This document shows, piece by piece, positions 9,123-16,950 of a DNA stretch of 64,000 nt. Positions within the stretch are counted from its first letter, which is position 1; each line of letters opens with the position of its first letter. The stretch is from assembly GCA_023423535.1 (NCBI GenBank), contig JAFAFL010000137.1:1-64000 (forward strand), given 5' to 3'. The stretch comes from Pseudomonadota bacterium. GTDB lineage: Bacteria > Myxococcota > Myxococcia > Myxococcales > Myxococcaceae. The notes beneath the pieces were generated by a model. The model ran no database searches. It saw only the letters and a list, made by a program, of their open reading frames with translations, and was not told the origin of the DNA. The translations under genes and the position numbers were made by a program.

Positions 9123-9302
9123 ATGCTCGACGCCTTCATCATCGAGGAGATCCAGCGCCGCGAGCGGAGCCGGCAGCAGGACCATGACCGTCCGGTCGTG
9201 GAGCTGCCCCTCCCGGCGCCGGACAACGCCCCGCGTCGCCGCACGGACGAGGAAGACGAAAAACCTCCCCGCGGCGTCGTCATCATCGACATGGCCGTCT
9301 AG
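9123..9302 (+). CDS. Small acidic protein of unknown function (59 aa)
   Basis: A 59-residue protein from the ATG at 9123 (a GTG three codons upstream is an alternative). It has an N-terminal amphipathic helix, MLDAFIIEEIQRRERSRQQ, a proline-rich middle and a short C-terminal strand, GVVIIDMAV. Evidence that it is real: a promoter, a ribosome-binding site (AGGAG) and a proper terminator all frame it as its own transcription unit. I do not recognise a family. The pattern of helix, linker and hydrophobic C-terminal tag suggests a protein-binding adaptor (weak inference). Confidence 0.65.
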   Translation: MLDAFIIEEIQRRERSRQQDHDRPVVELPLPAPDNAPRRRTDEEDEKPPRGVVIIDMAV

Positions 9303-9336
9303 AAGCCACCCGGCTTCAGCTTCGGCGGTCCAGCCA

Positions 9337-9368
9337 GGCCCTCGGGGGAGACCCCAGAGGGCCTTTTC
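9337..9368 (+). terminator. Intrinsic terminator after the 59-aa gene
   Basis: GGCCCTC (9337-9343) pairs with GAGGGCC (9357-9363) across a 13-nt loop and is followed by TTTT. The lack of a T tract on the other side indicates it serves the plus strand only. Confidence 0.8.
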
Positions 9369-9383
9369 ATTTCAGGTCCTCCG

Positions 9384-10475
9384 TCACTGCTCCGTCGCGC
9401 GGTCGGCTAGCGGGAGGAACTGCACCGGGTGGTAGGCCTCGCGAAGCGCGGGCTGCCGGGGAACGCACTCGAGCACCGCCTGTCGCCACGCCTGCGGAAT
9501 CGCACCCTCGCCGTGCACAGCGCCCAGCAGCGCCCCCGCGATCGCGCCATTGGTGTCGGCATCTCCGCCGCGGTTCACCACGTCGGTGAGCCCCGCCTGC
9601 AGTGACGGCGCGTGCAACAGCTCCCAGAACGCGAACCTGAACGCGACGCGCACGTAGCCCTGGTGCTGGTGGAGGTGGAGCTCCGGCCCATACAGCTGCG
9701 GGTCCGGACGCTGCGCCAGCTCGAGGTCTTCGCGCAGTGCTGCGACCGCGTCCTGCACCTCGCGCACGTGCTCCTTCAGCTCGCGCCCGAGCCTTGCCGC
9801 CGCGAGGTTCAGCTCAGCCGTCAGCCCCGCGACGAGCTTCTTCGCGTCCACCTCCGGCTCGGGCCAGGCGATCGCCTGGGCGATGGCGGCATTGAACACG
9901 GCGCACGCGAGCTGGCAGCGCGGATCCGGGTGGGTGATCGCCGAGTCCTCGAGGGACGCGCGCAGCCGCGCCTCGCCATCGTTCCAGAGGAACACGCCGA
10001 TGGGCGCGGTGCGCATCAGCGAGCCGTTGCCCGCGGGCTTCCGGCCGTTCTGCAACCAGTGCACCTTCGCCGCGTGGAAGGGCCCTCCGCCGGGCACCCA
10101 GCCCGCAAGCGCTGCGCGCGTCTGGTTCCCCACGTCGAACGCGTGCGGCAGCCACGCGCGGTAGCGGGCGTTCACGTCCTCCGCGTCGAAGCGCTTGATG
10201 CCGCGAAGGCTCGTCGCCAGCGCCACCGCCATCTGCGTGTCGTCGGTCACCTGGCCCGGCTTCACGTCGAACGGGCCCTTGCCGGTCATCTCCGTGTGCG
10301 GCCCGGTGCAGAGCTCGGGGAAGGGCGGCGAGCCGAGCACCTTGAACTCCATCGTGGTGCCAAACGCGTCGCCCACCGCGAGGCCGAGCAACGCGCCGCG
10401 GGCTCGACGTCTGCGCTCTTCGGGGCCGACTGCGGGCGTGCCTCTTCGGGTGCTGCGCGCGTGCGGGAGGGGCAT
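9384..10475 (-). CDS. ADP-ribosylglycohydrolase (DraG/ARH family)
   Basis: 363 residues. The dinuclear metal site of the DraG family is visible: RGALLGLAVGDAFG near residue 28, PGQVTDDTQMAVALA (the TDDT metal ligands) near residue 80, GNGSLMRTAPIGVF in the middle and NRGGDADTNGAIAGALLGA near the C-terminus, supplying the late Asp/Asp/Thr ligands. The family removes ADP-ribose from modified arginine or other acceptors. No ADP-ribosyltransferase partner lies in the window, so the substrate is unknown. The ATG has no ribosome-binding site, but a TACAGT element ends 8 nt upstream, consistent with a leaderless mRNA. It is divergent from enolase. Confidence 0.9.
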   Translation of the reverse strand: MPLPHARSTRRGTPAVGPEERRRRARGALLGLAVGDAFGTTMEFKVLGSPPFPELCTGPHTEMTGKGPFDVKPGQVTDDTQMAVALATSLRGIKRFDAEDVNARYRAWLPHAFDVGNQTRAALAGWVPGGGPFHAAKVHWLQNGRKPAGNGSLMRTAPIGVFLWNDGEARLRASLEDSAITHPDPRCQLACAVFNAAIAQAIAWPEPEVDAKKLVAGLTAELNLAAARLGRELKEHVREVQDAVAALREDLELAQRPDPQLYGPELHLHQHQGYVRVAFRFAFWELLHAPSLQAGLTDVVNRGGDADTNGAIAGALLGAVHGEGAIPQAWRQAVLECVPRQPALREAYHPVQFLPLADRATEQ

Positions 10476-10553
10476 GGCGCGCGACTGTAGCAGCGCGGAC
10501 TGTTGCCATCCCGCGGCGCAGATTCATCGCACGGCACTCACGCTTCATCGCGC

Positions 10554-10582
10554 TTGCGGAGCGGGAGAGCGCCCCCTACAAC
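10554..10582 (+). promoter_or_regulatory. Promoter of enolase, probably giving a leaderless mRNA
   Basis: TTGCGG at 10554-10559 and TACAAC at 10577-10582 have a 17-bp spacer. The ATG at 10591 begins 8 nt after the -10 box, where transcription itself should begin, and there is no Shine-Dalgarno sequence. Confidence 0.55.
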
Positions 10583-10590
10583 GCGCGGCC

Positions 10591-11880
10591 ATGACCGAGA
10601 TCGTCCAGGTGCTGGCTCGTGAGATCCTCGACTCGCGTGGCAATCCCACGGTGGAAGTCGAGGTGGTCCTCCCCGATGGAACGTTCGGCCGCGCGGCGGT
10701 GCCCTCGGGCGCCTCCACCGGCGAGCACGAGGCGCTGGAGCTGAGGGACGGCGACAAGGGCCGCTACCTCGGCAAGGGCGTCACGAAGGCCGTGCGGAAC
10801 GTGGTGGAGGAGCTCGCCCCGGTGGTGGTGGGGCTCGACGCGGCGGATCAGTACGAGCTCGACCGCGCGATGATCGACGCGGACGGCACGCCCACGAAGA
10901 GCAAGATCGGCGCGAACGCGATCCTCGGCGTCTCCATGGCCGCGGCCCGCGCGGCGGCGAGCGCGCACGGCCTTCCGCTCTACCGCTACATCGGCGGCGC
11001 GGCGGCGAGGACCCTGCCGGTGCCGATGATGAACATCCTCAACGGCGGCGCGCACGCGGACACGCGCGTGGACGTGCAGGAGTTCATGGTGATGCCCATC
11101 GGCGCGCCTTCCTTCGCGGAGGGCCTGCGCTGGGGCGCGGAGATCTTCCACGCGCTGAAGAAGATCCTCAAGGCGGGCAAGTTCGCCACCGGCGTGGGCG
11201 ACGAGGGCGGCTACGCGCCGGACCTCCCCGCCAACGAGGAGGCGCTGCGGCTGATCATGGAGGCGATCAGCGCCGCGGGCTTCAAGGCCGGTGAGCAGGT
11301 CGCGCTGGCGCTGGACGTGGCCGCGAGCGAGTTCTTCGACAAGGCTTCCGGCAAGTACCGGCTGAAGGGCGAGGGCAAGGAGTTCGATGCCGCGGGCCTC
11401 ATCGGCTACTACGAGGGCCTCTGCAGCCGGTACCCGATCGTGTCGATCGAGGACGGCATGGCGGAGGACGACTGGGACGGCTGGAAGGGGATCACCGACC
11501 GGCTCGGCGGGAAGATCCAGCTCGTGGGAGACGACCTCTTCGTGACCAACGTGGAGCGGCTCTCGCGCGGCATCCAGAAGGGCGTGGCGAACTCGATCCT
11601 CGTGAAGGTGAACCAGATCGGCTCGCTGTCCGAGACGATGGACGCGGTGCGGATGGCGCACAAGGCGGGCTTCACCTCCGTGATGAGCCACCGCTCGGGC
11701 GAGACCGAGGACACGACGATCGCCGACCTCGCGGTGGCGCTCGACTGCGGTCAGATCAAGACGGGCTCGGCGTCGCGGTCGGATCGCGTGGCGAAGTACA
11801 ACCAGCTCCTGCGCATCGAGGAGGAGCTCGGCGCCGGTGCGCGGTACGCGGGCAGGTCGGCGCTCCGGGCGCTCCGGTAA
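10591..11880 (+). CDS. eno: Enolase (phosphopyruvate hydratase)
   Basis: 429 residues, the normal enolase length. It converts 2-phosphoglycerate to phosphoenolpyruvate. Visible are the N-terminal ILDSRGNPTVEVEV, the flexible loop PSGASTGEHEALELRD, the metal ligands in LALDVAASEF, SIEDGMAEDDW and LVGDDLFVTN, the catalytic Lys in ILVKVNQIGSLSET, and the signature SVMSHRSGETEDTTIADLAV. All residues expected for activity are present. The surE start follows after a single base, so eno and surE are cotranscribed and probably coupled. Confidence 0.98.
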   Translation: MTEIVQVLAREILDSRGNPTVEVEVVLPDGTFGRAAVPSGASTGEHEALELRDGDKGRYLGKGVTKAVRNVVEELAPVVVGLDAADQYELDRAMIDADGTPTKSKIGANAILGVSMAAARAAASAHGLPLYRYIGGAAARTLPVPMMNILNGGAHADTRVDVQEFMVMPIGAPSFAEGLRWGAEIFHALKKILKAGKFATGVGDEGGYAPDLPANEEALRLIMEAISAAGFKAGEQVALALDVAASEFFDKASGKYRLKGEGKEFDAAGLIGYYEGLCSRYPIVSIEDGMAEDDWDGWKGITDRLGGKIQLVGDDLFVTNVERLSRGIQKGVANSILVKVNQIGSLSETMDAVRMAHKAGFTSVMSHRSGETEDTTIADLAVALDCGQIKTGSASRSDRVAKYNQLLRIEEELGAGARYAGRSALRALR

Positions 11881-11881
11881 C

Positions 11882-12670
11882 GTGCGGCGCATCCTCGTTT
11901 CAAACGACGACGGCATCCACGCCGAAGGCCTTCGCGCGCTCACCGAAGCGGTCGAGGGCCTCGGCGAGGTGTGGGTGGTGGCGCCGGAGAGCGAGCAGAG
12001 CGCCGCGTCGCACGCCATCAGTCTCCACCGTCCGCTGCGCATCAAGCAGTGGGGCGAGCGCCGCTTCGCAATCGACGGGACGCCGGCGGACTGCTCGTAC
12101 ATCGCGATCAACCACCTGCTGAAGGACCAGAAGCCCGCGCTGATGGTCTCCGGCATCAACCACGGCGCGAACCTCGCGGACGACGTGACCTATTCGGGGA
12201 CGGTCGCCGCGGCGATGGAGGCGTCGCTGCTCGGCGTGCCGGCGCTGGCGTTCAGCCTGGTGGCGAAGGAGCGCTTCGAGTTCGGTCCCGCGGCGCGGTT
12301 CGCGCGGAAGCTCGCCGAGGCGGTGCTGGCGGAGCACGACGGAGGCCGGCTGCTGGTGAACGTGAACATCCCCGGCGGCGTGGACGCGACCGAGTATTCG
12401 ATCACGCAGCTGGGCAAGCACTCCTACGGGTACGACGTGGTGGAGAACGTCGATCCGCGCGGGAGGAAGTACTACTGGATCGGCGGCACGCAGTTCCGGC
12501 ACGAGGACATCCCGGGCTCGGACTGCAACGCCGTCTTCCGCGAGGGCCGGATCAGCGTCACGCCGCTGCACCTCGACCTCACCGAGTACACGCAGCTGGA
12601 CATGGTCCGTGGCTGGCGTGTGGACGGCTTCGGCCAGGTGAAGACCAACGGAAGCAGCCGGCGGGAGTAG
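11882..12670 (+). CDS. surE: 5'/3'-nucleotidase SurE
   Basis: 262 residues from a GTG one base after the enolase stop. The SurE metal-site signature ILVSNDDGIHAEGL lies at the N-terminus, followed by VVAPESEQSAASHAISLH and the motif VSGINHGANLADDVTYSGTV (residues about 90-110). SurE is a stationary-phase metal-dependent nucleotidase and exopolyphosphatase. The downstream NlpD-like gene echoes the Escherichia order surE-pcm-nlpD-rpoS, but pcm and rpoS are not in this window. The lack of a ribosome-binding site of its own suggests coupling to enolase translation. Confidence 0.96.
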   Translation: MRRILVSNDDGIHAEGLRALTEAVEGLGEVWVVAPESEQSAASHAISLHRPLRIKQWGERRFAIDGTPADCSYIAINHLLKDQKPALMVSGINHGANLADDVTYSGTVAAAMEASLLGVPALAFSLVAKERFEFGPAARFARKLAEAVLAEHDGGRLLVNVNIPGGVDATEYSITQLGKHSYGYDVVENVDPRGRKYYWIGGTQFRHEDIPGSDCNAVFREGRISVTPLHLDLTEYTQLDMVRGWRVDGFGQVKTNGSSRRE

Positions 12671-12745
12671 TCACGGCGACGCTCGTGGACGATTGCCGCG
12701 GGCGAAAACTGGCGCGAGCCGCTACGGCGCTGAAACTGCCGCTAC

Positions 12746-13771
12746 ATGGCGGCCGGCACGCACAGGGGCGGGGGACGCCCGGAACGTGACGGGCGGTGGA
12801 GCGATCTCATTGCTCCGCCGGCCGTTCGCCCTCTCATGCTCGCGGTCGCGGCAGGGTTTCTCGCGGCAGGCGGGGCCAGCGGCTGCGCGACCTCGCACGG
12901 CAACGGCACCGCCAGCTACTACGCGCGCGCCCACAGCGAGCCGGAGCTGGCGGAGACGGAGCGAGGCCAGTCCGCGAAGGGCACGGTGCCAGCGGTCTCT
13001 GCCTCCACGTCGAGTGGCACCGCGCGCAAGCCGGCTCCGGCTCCGGCTCCCGCTCGGGCGAAGGTGACCCACAAGGTCGAAGCGGGACAGACGTTCTACA
13101 GAATCGCGCGGATGCACGAGGTGACGGTCGAGGCGCTGATGGCCGCGAACGGGATCACGGATCCGCGGAACCTCGCGGTGGGACAGGTGCTGGTGATCCC
13201 CGCGCCGCCGCCGCCTCCCGCAGCACCGTCCTCCCCGCTGCCGGCCTCGGTGGCGAGCGCGGTGGGCGCCACGTCCTCCGCCGATGGGGGGGGCGCGAGT
13301 CCTCCGCGCGCCGCACCGGCTCCGCGCGCAGGCCCGAGACAGGCGCTGGTGATGCCCACCGAGCCCGGGATCCTCGACTGGCCGCTGCGGGGCGTGCTCT
13401 ACGCGCGCTTCGGGGCAAAGGGGAAGGAGCGCCACGACGGCATCGACCTCGCCGCGCCGGCGGGAACGCCCGTCGTCGTCGCGCGCGCGGGCACGGTGCT
13501 CTACGCGGGCGAGCAGAAGGGCTACGGGCTCATCGTCATCGTCGACCACGGCGACGACCTCATCACCCTCTACGCGCACAACCGCGACCTGCGGGTGAAG
13601 ACCGGCCAGAAGGTCCGCGACGGCCAGGTCGTCGCCACCGTCGGGCAGACCGGCCGCACCTCCGGGCCGTACCTCCACTTCGAGGTGCGCCGGAAGGGCC
13701 TGCCGGTGGACCCGCTGCAGTTCCTCGGGCCGCCGCCGGATCGCAAGGCCGTGGGCCGCCGGGCGCCCTGA
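12746..13771 (+). CDS. LysM-M23 lipoprotein (NlpD-like murein hydrolase or activator)
   Basis: 341 residues from the ATG at 12746. An alternative ATG at 12836 would put the lipobox GGASGC at the end of a short signal peptide and is attractive. A LysM domain (VTHKVEAGQTFYRIARMHEV) binds peptidoglycan, then a Pro/Ala linker leads to a C-terminal LytM/M23 domain. There the metal and catalytic His residues appear intact: RHDGIDLAAPAGTPV, TLYAHNRDLRVKTGQKV and GPYLHFEVRRKG. It is therefore probably an active endopeptidase, unlike degenerate E. coli NlpD. It acts at the outer membrane or periplasm in cell separation or wall remodelling. Confidence 0.9.
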   Translation: MAAGTHRGGGRPERDGRWSDLIAPPAVRPLMLAVAAGFLAAGGASGCATSHGNGTASYYARAHSEPELAETERGQSAKGTVPAVSASTSSGTARKPAPAPAPARAKVTHKVEAGQTFYRIARMHEVTVEALMAANGITDPRNLAVGQVLVIPAPPPPPAAPSSPLPASVASAVGATSSADGGGASPPRAAPAPRAGPRQALVMPTEPGILDWPLRGVLYARFGAKGKERHDGIDLAAPAGTPVVVARAGTVLYAGEQKGYGLIVIVDHGDDLITLYAHNRDLRVKTGQKVRDGQVVATVGQTGRTSGPYLHFEVRRKGLPVDPLQFLGPPPDRKAVGRRAP

Positions 13772-13817
13772 ATCGAGCACTGAACACCGGCGCCGCTTCG
13801 CCTAGACTCGGCGGTCC

Positions 13818-14948
13818 ATGTCAGAGGTCACGGCGACGCACCGGCGCACGTCCCAGCGGCTGCCGCGCGCGATGGTTTTCGCTCTCAGCTCCTGGATGTT
13901 CACCCTCACCGCGCTCCCCGCCAGCGCGGAGGAACCGACGGCACCTGCCCCTGCTCCTGCCCCTGCAGGCGCGCCCGAGTCAACGTCGGCGCGGCAGCGG
14001 GTGCTCGCACTCCTCGGCGTCTCGGTGAACGCGGCGGCGAAGGAGCAGGGCGAGCCGGTGGAGGCGTTGCTCGCGTCGTACCTCGCGGAGGCGCAGGGCG
14101 TGCGCGTGGTCAGCCGCGCGGACATGGCGACGCTGCTCGACGTGGAGCGCCAGAAGCGCTTGCTCGCGGACGAGGACGCCGGCTGCACCGACAGTTGCGC
14201 CACCGACCTTGCCGCCGCGGTGGGCGCGGATCTGGTGCTCGTCTCCCGGCTCGATCGTTTCGGCGCGGGCTACGTGCTCACCGCGAGCCTCATCGACGTC
14301 GAGCGCTCCGAGAGCCTCGCGCGTCCCCATGCCGAGGCCGCGGGAGACGATGCCTTGCCCTCCGCCACACGCGCGCTGTCAAACCAGCTGCTCGCCGCGC
14401 TGCCAGGGAGCGGGGACCTGACGGCGGACGCGTCACGGAGCAGTGCGGCGCCTTCCGCCACCGGCTCGCAGCGCCGCTTCCTCCTCGGGCTGAAGGTGGG
14501 CAACACGCTCCTCACTCAGCTGGCGGGCTTCAACCTCGCGGGGGATCTGCAGCTCGGCTACCACCTCACCCGGGAGTGGGTCGCGTTCGTCCAGGTCGGC
14601 TTCGCGCTGGTGCAGGGCGGGCGGCTGCAGATCGAGAACGTGGCGCTGGTGCCGAGCCTCGTCGGCGTCCGTCACCTCTACCGCTTGGACCACGCGTTCC
14701 AGCCCTACTGGGGACTCGGGCTCGGGGTGCAGGTGAACCTCAACAGCCGCTTCAAGTTCGTGCAGAACCACGGCGTGTTGCCCGCGGTGCACGGCATGGG
14801 CGGCTTCCAGTACCTCCTCACCCCGCGCTTCGGCGTCGGCGTGGAGGCCTCCATGAACCTCGCCGGCACCGTCGTCGAGCTCGCGACGAACGAGGAGCTG
14901 CGGGCGCTCAACGTCAGCCTCCAGGGCGTCGTCAACGGGCGGTTCTGA
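13818..14948 (+). CDS. Outer-membrane protein: CsgG/TolB-N-like periplasmic domain plus beta-barrel-like C-terminus
   Basis: 376 residues. A signal sequence ending near PASAEE is followed by an Ala/Pro linker. Residues about 60-195 have the pattern of proteins with a TolB-N/CsgG-like fold (RQRVLALLGVSV, then GVRVVSRADMATLLDVERQ and a CTDSCATDLAAAVGADLVLV segment). From about residue 210 the sequence alternates as in a small outer-membrane barrel (RRFLLGLKVGNTLLTQL, LQLGYHLTREWVAFVQVGF) and ends in Phe, typical for BAM recognition. A TAGACT element 9 nt before the ATG suggests a leaderless transcript. A TPR lipoprotein gene follows after 3 bp, probably in the same operon. No specific function is assigned. 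Confidence 0.72.
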   Translation: MSEVTATHRRTSQRLPRAMVFALSSWMFTLTALPASAEEPTAPAPAPAPAGAPESTSARQRVLALLGVSVNAAAKEQGEPVEALLASYLAEAQGVRVVSRADMATLLDVERQKRLLADEDAGCTDSCATDLAAAVGADLVLVSRLDRFGAGYVLTASLIDVERSESLARPHAEAAGDDALPSATRALSNQLLAALPGSGDLTADASRSSAAPSATGSQRRFLLGLKVGNTLLTQLAGFNLAGDLQLGYHLTREWVAFVQVGFALVQGGRLQIENVALVPSLVGVRHLYRLDHAFQPYWGLGLGVQVNLNSRFKFVQNHGVLPAVHGMGGFQYLLTPRFGVGVEASMNLAGTVVELATNEELRALNVSLQGVVNGRF

Positions 14949-14951
14949 GCC

Positions 14952-16145
14952 ATGCGATCCATGCGCGACACCTCATCGAAGAAGCTCCGCCACGCCCTCG
15001 CGCTCGCCGCGGTCACCGCGCTCGGTCCGGTCGTCACGACCGGCTGCAAGGAGAAGCCTCCGCCGCCGCCCACCGCCGAGGAGAACGCGCAGCACGCCGA
15101 GGGCCTCTACCTGCAGGCCTCCTCGCTGGTGCTCCAGGGCGAATACGCGAAGGCGCAGGCCGCCTACGAGGAGATGAAGGCGCTCGCGCCGGAAGATCCG
15201 CGCCTGCCCGCGGCGATGGGCGAGCTCTTCCTCAACCAGGGCCGACTCCGGGACGCGCTCCCTCACTTCGAAGAGGCGGCGAAGCGCGATCCGAAGCGCG
15301 GCACGAACTGGAGCCGGGTGGGCTTCATCAAGGCGCAGCTCGGCGAGTACGAGGCCGCGCGCGAGGCGCTCGAGCGGGCGATCGCCCTCAACGCGTCCGA
15401 CTTCAACGCGCTGGAGGCACTGGGCGAACTGGCGCTGAAGAGCGGAGACCTCGCGGGTGCGGTGACGCAGCTGGAGAAGGCCGGCGACGCGAGCCCCAAC
15501 GAGACGCTGGCGTCCTCGCACTACGTGCGCGCGGCAAAGGTGCTCGAGGAGGGCGGCCGCGGCGACGACGCGCGGGCGCTGCTCGAGCGCGCGGTGGAGA
15601 AGGGGAGGGCGGACGGCACAGCGCTGGTGGAGCTGGGCGAGCTCCACGTGCGTGCGCGCCGCTTTCCCGAGGCGGCGAGGGTGCTCTCCGACGCCGCGGC
15701 CAAGACGCCGGACGATCCGTCGATCTGGGAAATGGTCGGCGAGCTGCAGGTGGCGATGGGCCGGCACGACGACGCGCTCGCCTCGTTCGAGCAGTCGCTG
15801 AAGGTGAAGGAGCGCGCGCTGGTGCACCTCGCGGTGGCGCGGCTGCACAAGACCCGCGGCGACTTGCCCAAGGCGCAGGAAGCGCTCGAGCGGGCCCTCA
15901 CCAGTGCCACCGGCGAAGAGGAGCGTGAAGGCCTGGAGCTGGCGCGAGCGCTGGTGGAGTTCGGTCGGCCGGCGGACGCCCTGAGGCTCTACGACGTGCT
16001 CTCGAAGGAGCCGGACCGCGCGGGGGACGTCGCCCTCCAACTGGAGGTGGCGAGGGTCGCGCGCGCTGCCGGTCAGACTGCGGTGGAAGCCGAGGCCTGT
16101 GGCCGCGCGAGGGCCGCGCAGCCCGGACTGAACCGCTGCCCGTAG
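14952..16145 (+). CDS. TPR-repeat lipoprotein
   Basis: 397 residues. The signal sequence ends in VVTTGC (lipobox) followed by Lys/Glu and a Pro run. The rest is a continuous array of tetratricopeptide repeats, at least eight. Clear examples are AEGLYLQASSLVLQGEYAKA, ALPHFEEAAKRDPKRGTNW and AREALERAIALNASDFNAL. TPR lipoproteins act as periplasmic scaffolds for outer-membrane or secretion complexes. It lies 3 bp after the barrel protein at 13818, which is a plausible partner. It converges with lexA, with 10 bp between the stops. Confidence 0.88.
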   Translation: MRSMRDTSSKKLRHALALAAVTALGPVVTTGCKEKPPPPPTAEENAQHAEGLYLQASSLVLQGEYAKAQAAYEEMKALAPEDPRLPAAMGELFLNQGRLRDALPHFEEAAKRDPKRGTNWSRVGFIKAQLGEYEAAREALERAIALNASDFNALEALGELALKSGDLAGAVTQLEKAGDASPNETLASSHYVRAAKVLEEGGRGDDARALLERAVEKGRADGTALVELGELHVRARRFPEAARVLSDAAAKTPDDPSIWEMVGELQVAMGRHDDALASFEQSLKVKERALVHLAVARLHKTRGDLPKAQEALERALTSATGEEEREGLELARALVEFGRPADALRLYDVLSKEPDRAGDVALQLEVARVARAAGQTAVEAEACGRARAAQPGLNRCP

Positions 16146-16155
16146 CGAAGCCGCT

Positions 16156-16818
16156 CTACGCGCGCCCGCCGAGCATCTGCCGGTACACGCCGACGACGAT
16201 GCCGAGGATCATGGTGGAGCGGAACTCCGTGCGGCTCACGTAGATGGGCTGCATGGTCGCGTTCGCCGGCTGGAAGCGGATCCGGTCGCCCTCCGGGTAG
16301 TAGCGCTTCACCGTGGCCTCGTCCTCGATCAGCGCGACGACGATGTCGCCCGGGTTCGCCGACGGGACCTTGCGCACGAAGAGGTAGTCCCCGTCGTGGA
16401 TGCCGTCCTCGATCATCGACTCGCCCTTCACGCGGAGGGCGAAGACCTCGCGCCCGTTCCCGCCGAGAAGGAACGAATCGATCTTCACCGAGTCCTCCAT
16501 GTGCTCGGTGGCCAGCAGCGGAGCGCCCGCCGCGACCTTGCCCAGCACCGGGACCTCGATCATGTCCGGGTCCCGCTTCGCCCCCATCCCCAGCACGAGC
16601 CGCGCGCGCTTGGTGGGCACCAGCGACCGGCTCTGCTGCTCGCCGCGGTTGAGGTAGCCCTTCCGCTCCAGCGCCTTGAGGTGGTCGTTCACCCCGTTGG
16701 TGGAGCGGATGTCCATCTCCTCGCCGATCTCGCGGATGGTCGGGGGAAAGCCCCGCGACTCCGTCTCTCGGACGATGAACTGGAGGATCTCCCTCTGCCG
16801 CTCGGTCAGCTCTTCCAC
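16156..16818 (-). CDS. lexA: LexA repressor, S24 autopeptidase
   Basis: 220 residues. The GTG at 16818 is chosen because it follows GGGAGG and because the farther ATG at 16887 would lie upstream of the promoter. The winged-helix DNA-binding half reads ELTERQREILQFIVRETESR and PPTIREIGEEMDIRSTNGV. The Ala-Gly cleavage site is in GKVAAGAPLLA, the catalytic Ser in RVKGESMIEDGI and the catalytic Lys in EDEATVKRYYPEG. It represses SOS genes until RecA-stimulated self-cleavage. Two LexA-box-like sequences in its own promoter indicate autorepression. Confidence 0.97.
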   Translation of the reverse strand: MEELTERQREILQFIVRETESRGFPPTIREIGEEMDIRSTNGVNDHLKALERKGYLNRGEQQSRSLVPTKRARLVLGMGAKRDPDMIEVPVLGKVAAGAPLLATEHMEDSVKIDSFLLGGNGREVFALRVKGESMIEDGIHDGDYLFVRKVPSANPGDIVVALIEDEATVKRYYPEGDRIRFQPANATMQPIYVSRTEFRSTMILGIVVGVYRQMLGGRA

Positions 16819-16832
16819 GTTCCCTCCCGGGC

Positions 16833-16849
16833 CTTGAACAGACGTTCCG
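16833..16849 (-). promoter_or_regulatory. Second LexA-box-like operator (downstream of the transcription start)
   Basis: On the minus strand this 17-mer matches the Myxococcus LexA consensus CTRHAMRYBYGTTCAGS (recalled from the literature) at 15 of 17 positions. It is centred 32 bp, about three helical turns, from the first box. Confidence 0.6.
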
Positions 16850-16858
16850 TGGGTCCAG

Positions 16859-16887
16859 ATGCTCCCTGAACAGGCGTGTAGAGTCAA
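16859..16887 (-). promoter_or_regulatory. lexA promoter with a perfect LexA box filling the spacer
   Basis: On the minus strand TTGACT (16887-16882) is a -35 box and GAGCAT (16864-16859) a weak -10. The 17-bp spacer, 16881-16865, is itself a 17/17 match to the recalled Myxococcus LexA consensus CTRHAMRYBYGTTCAGS, so LexA binding must block RNA polymerase. Confidence 0.75.
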
Positions 16888-16950
16888 ATTTTCGCTTGAG
16901 AATCGCAGCGGAACCCTTTTCGCGCACCGCTGTCAGTCCCTCGTGAGCGG

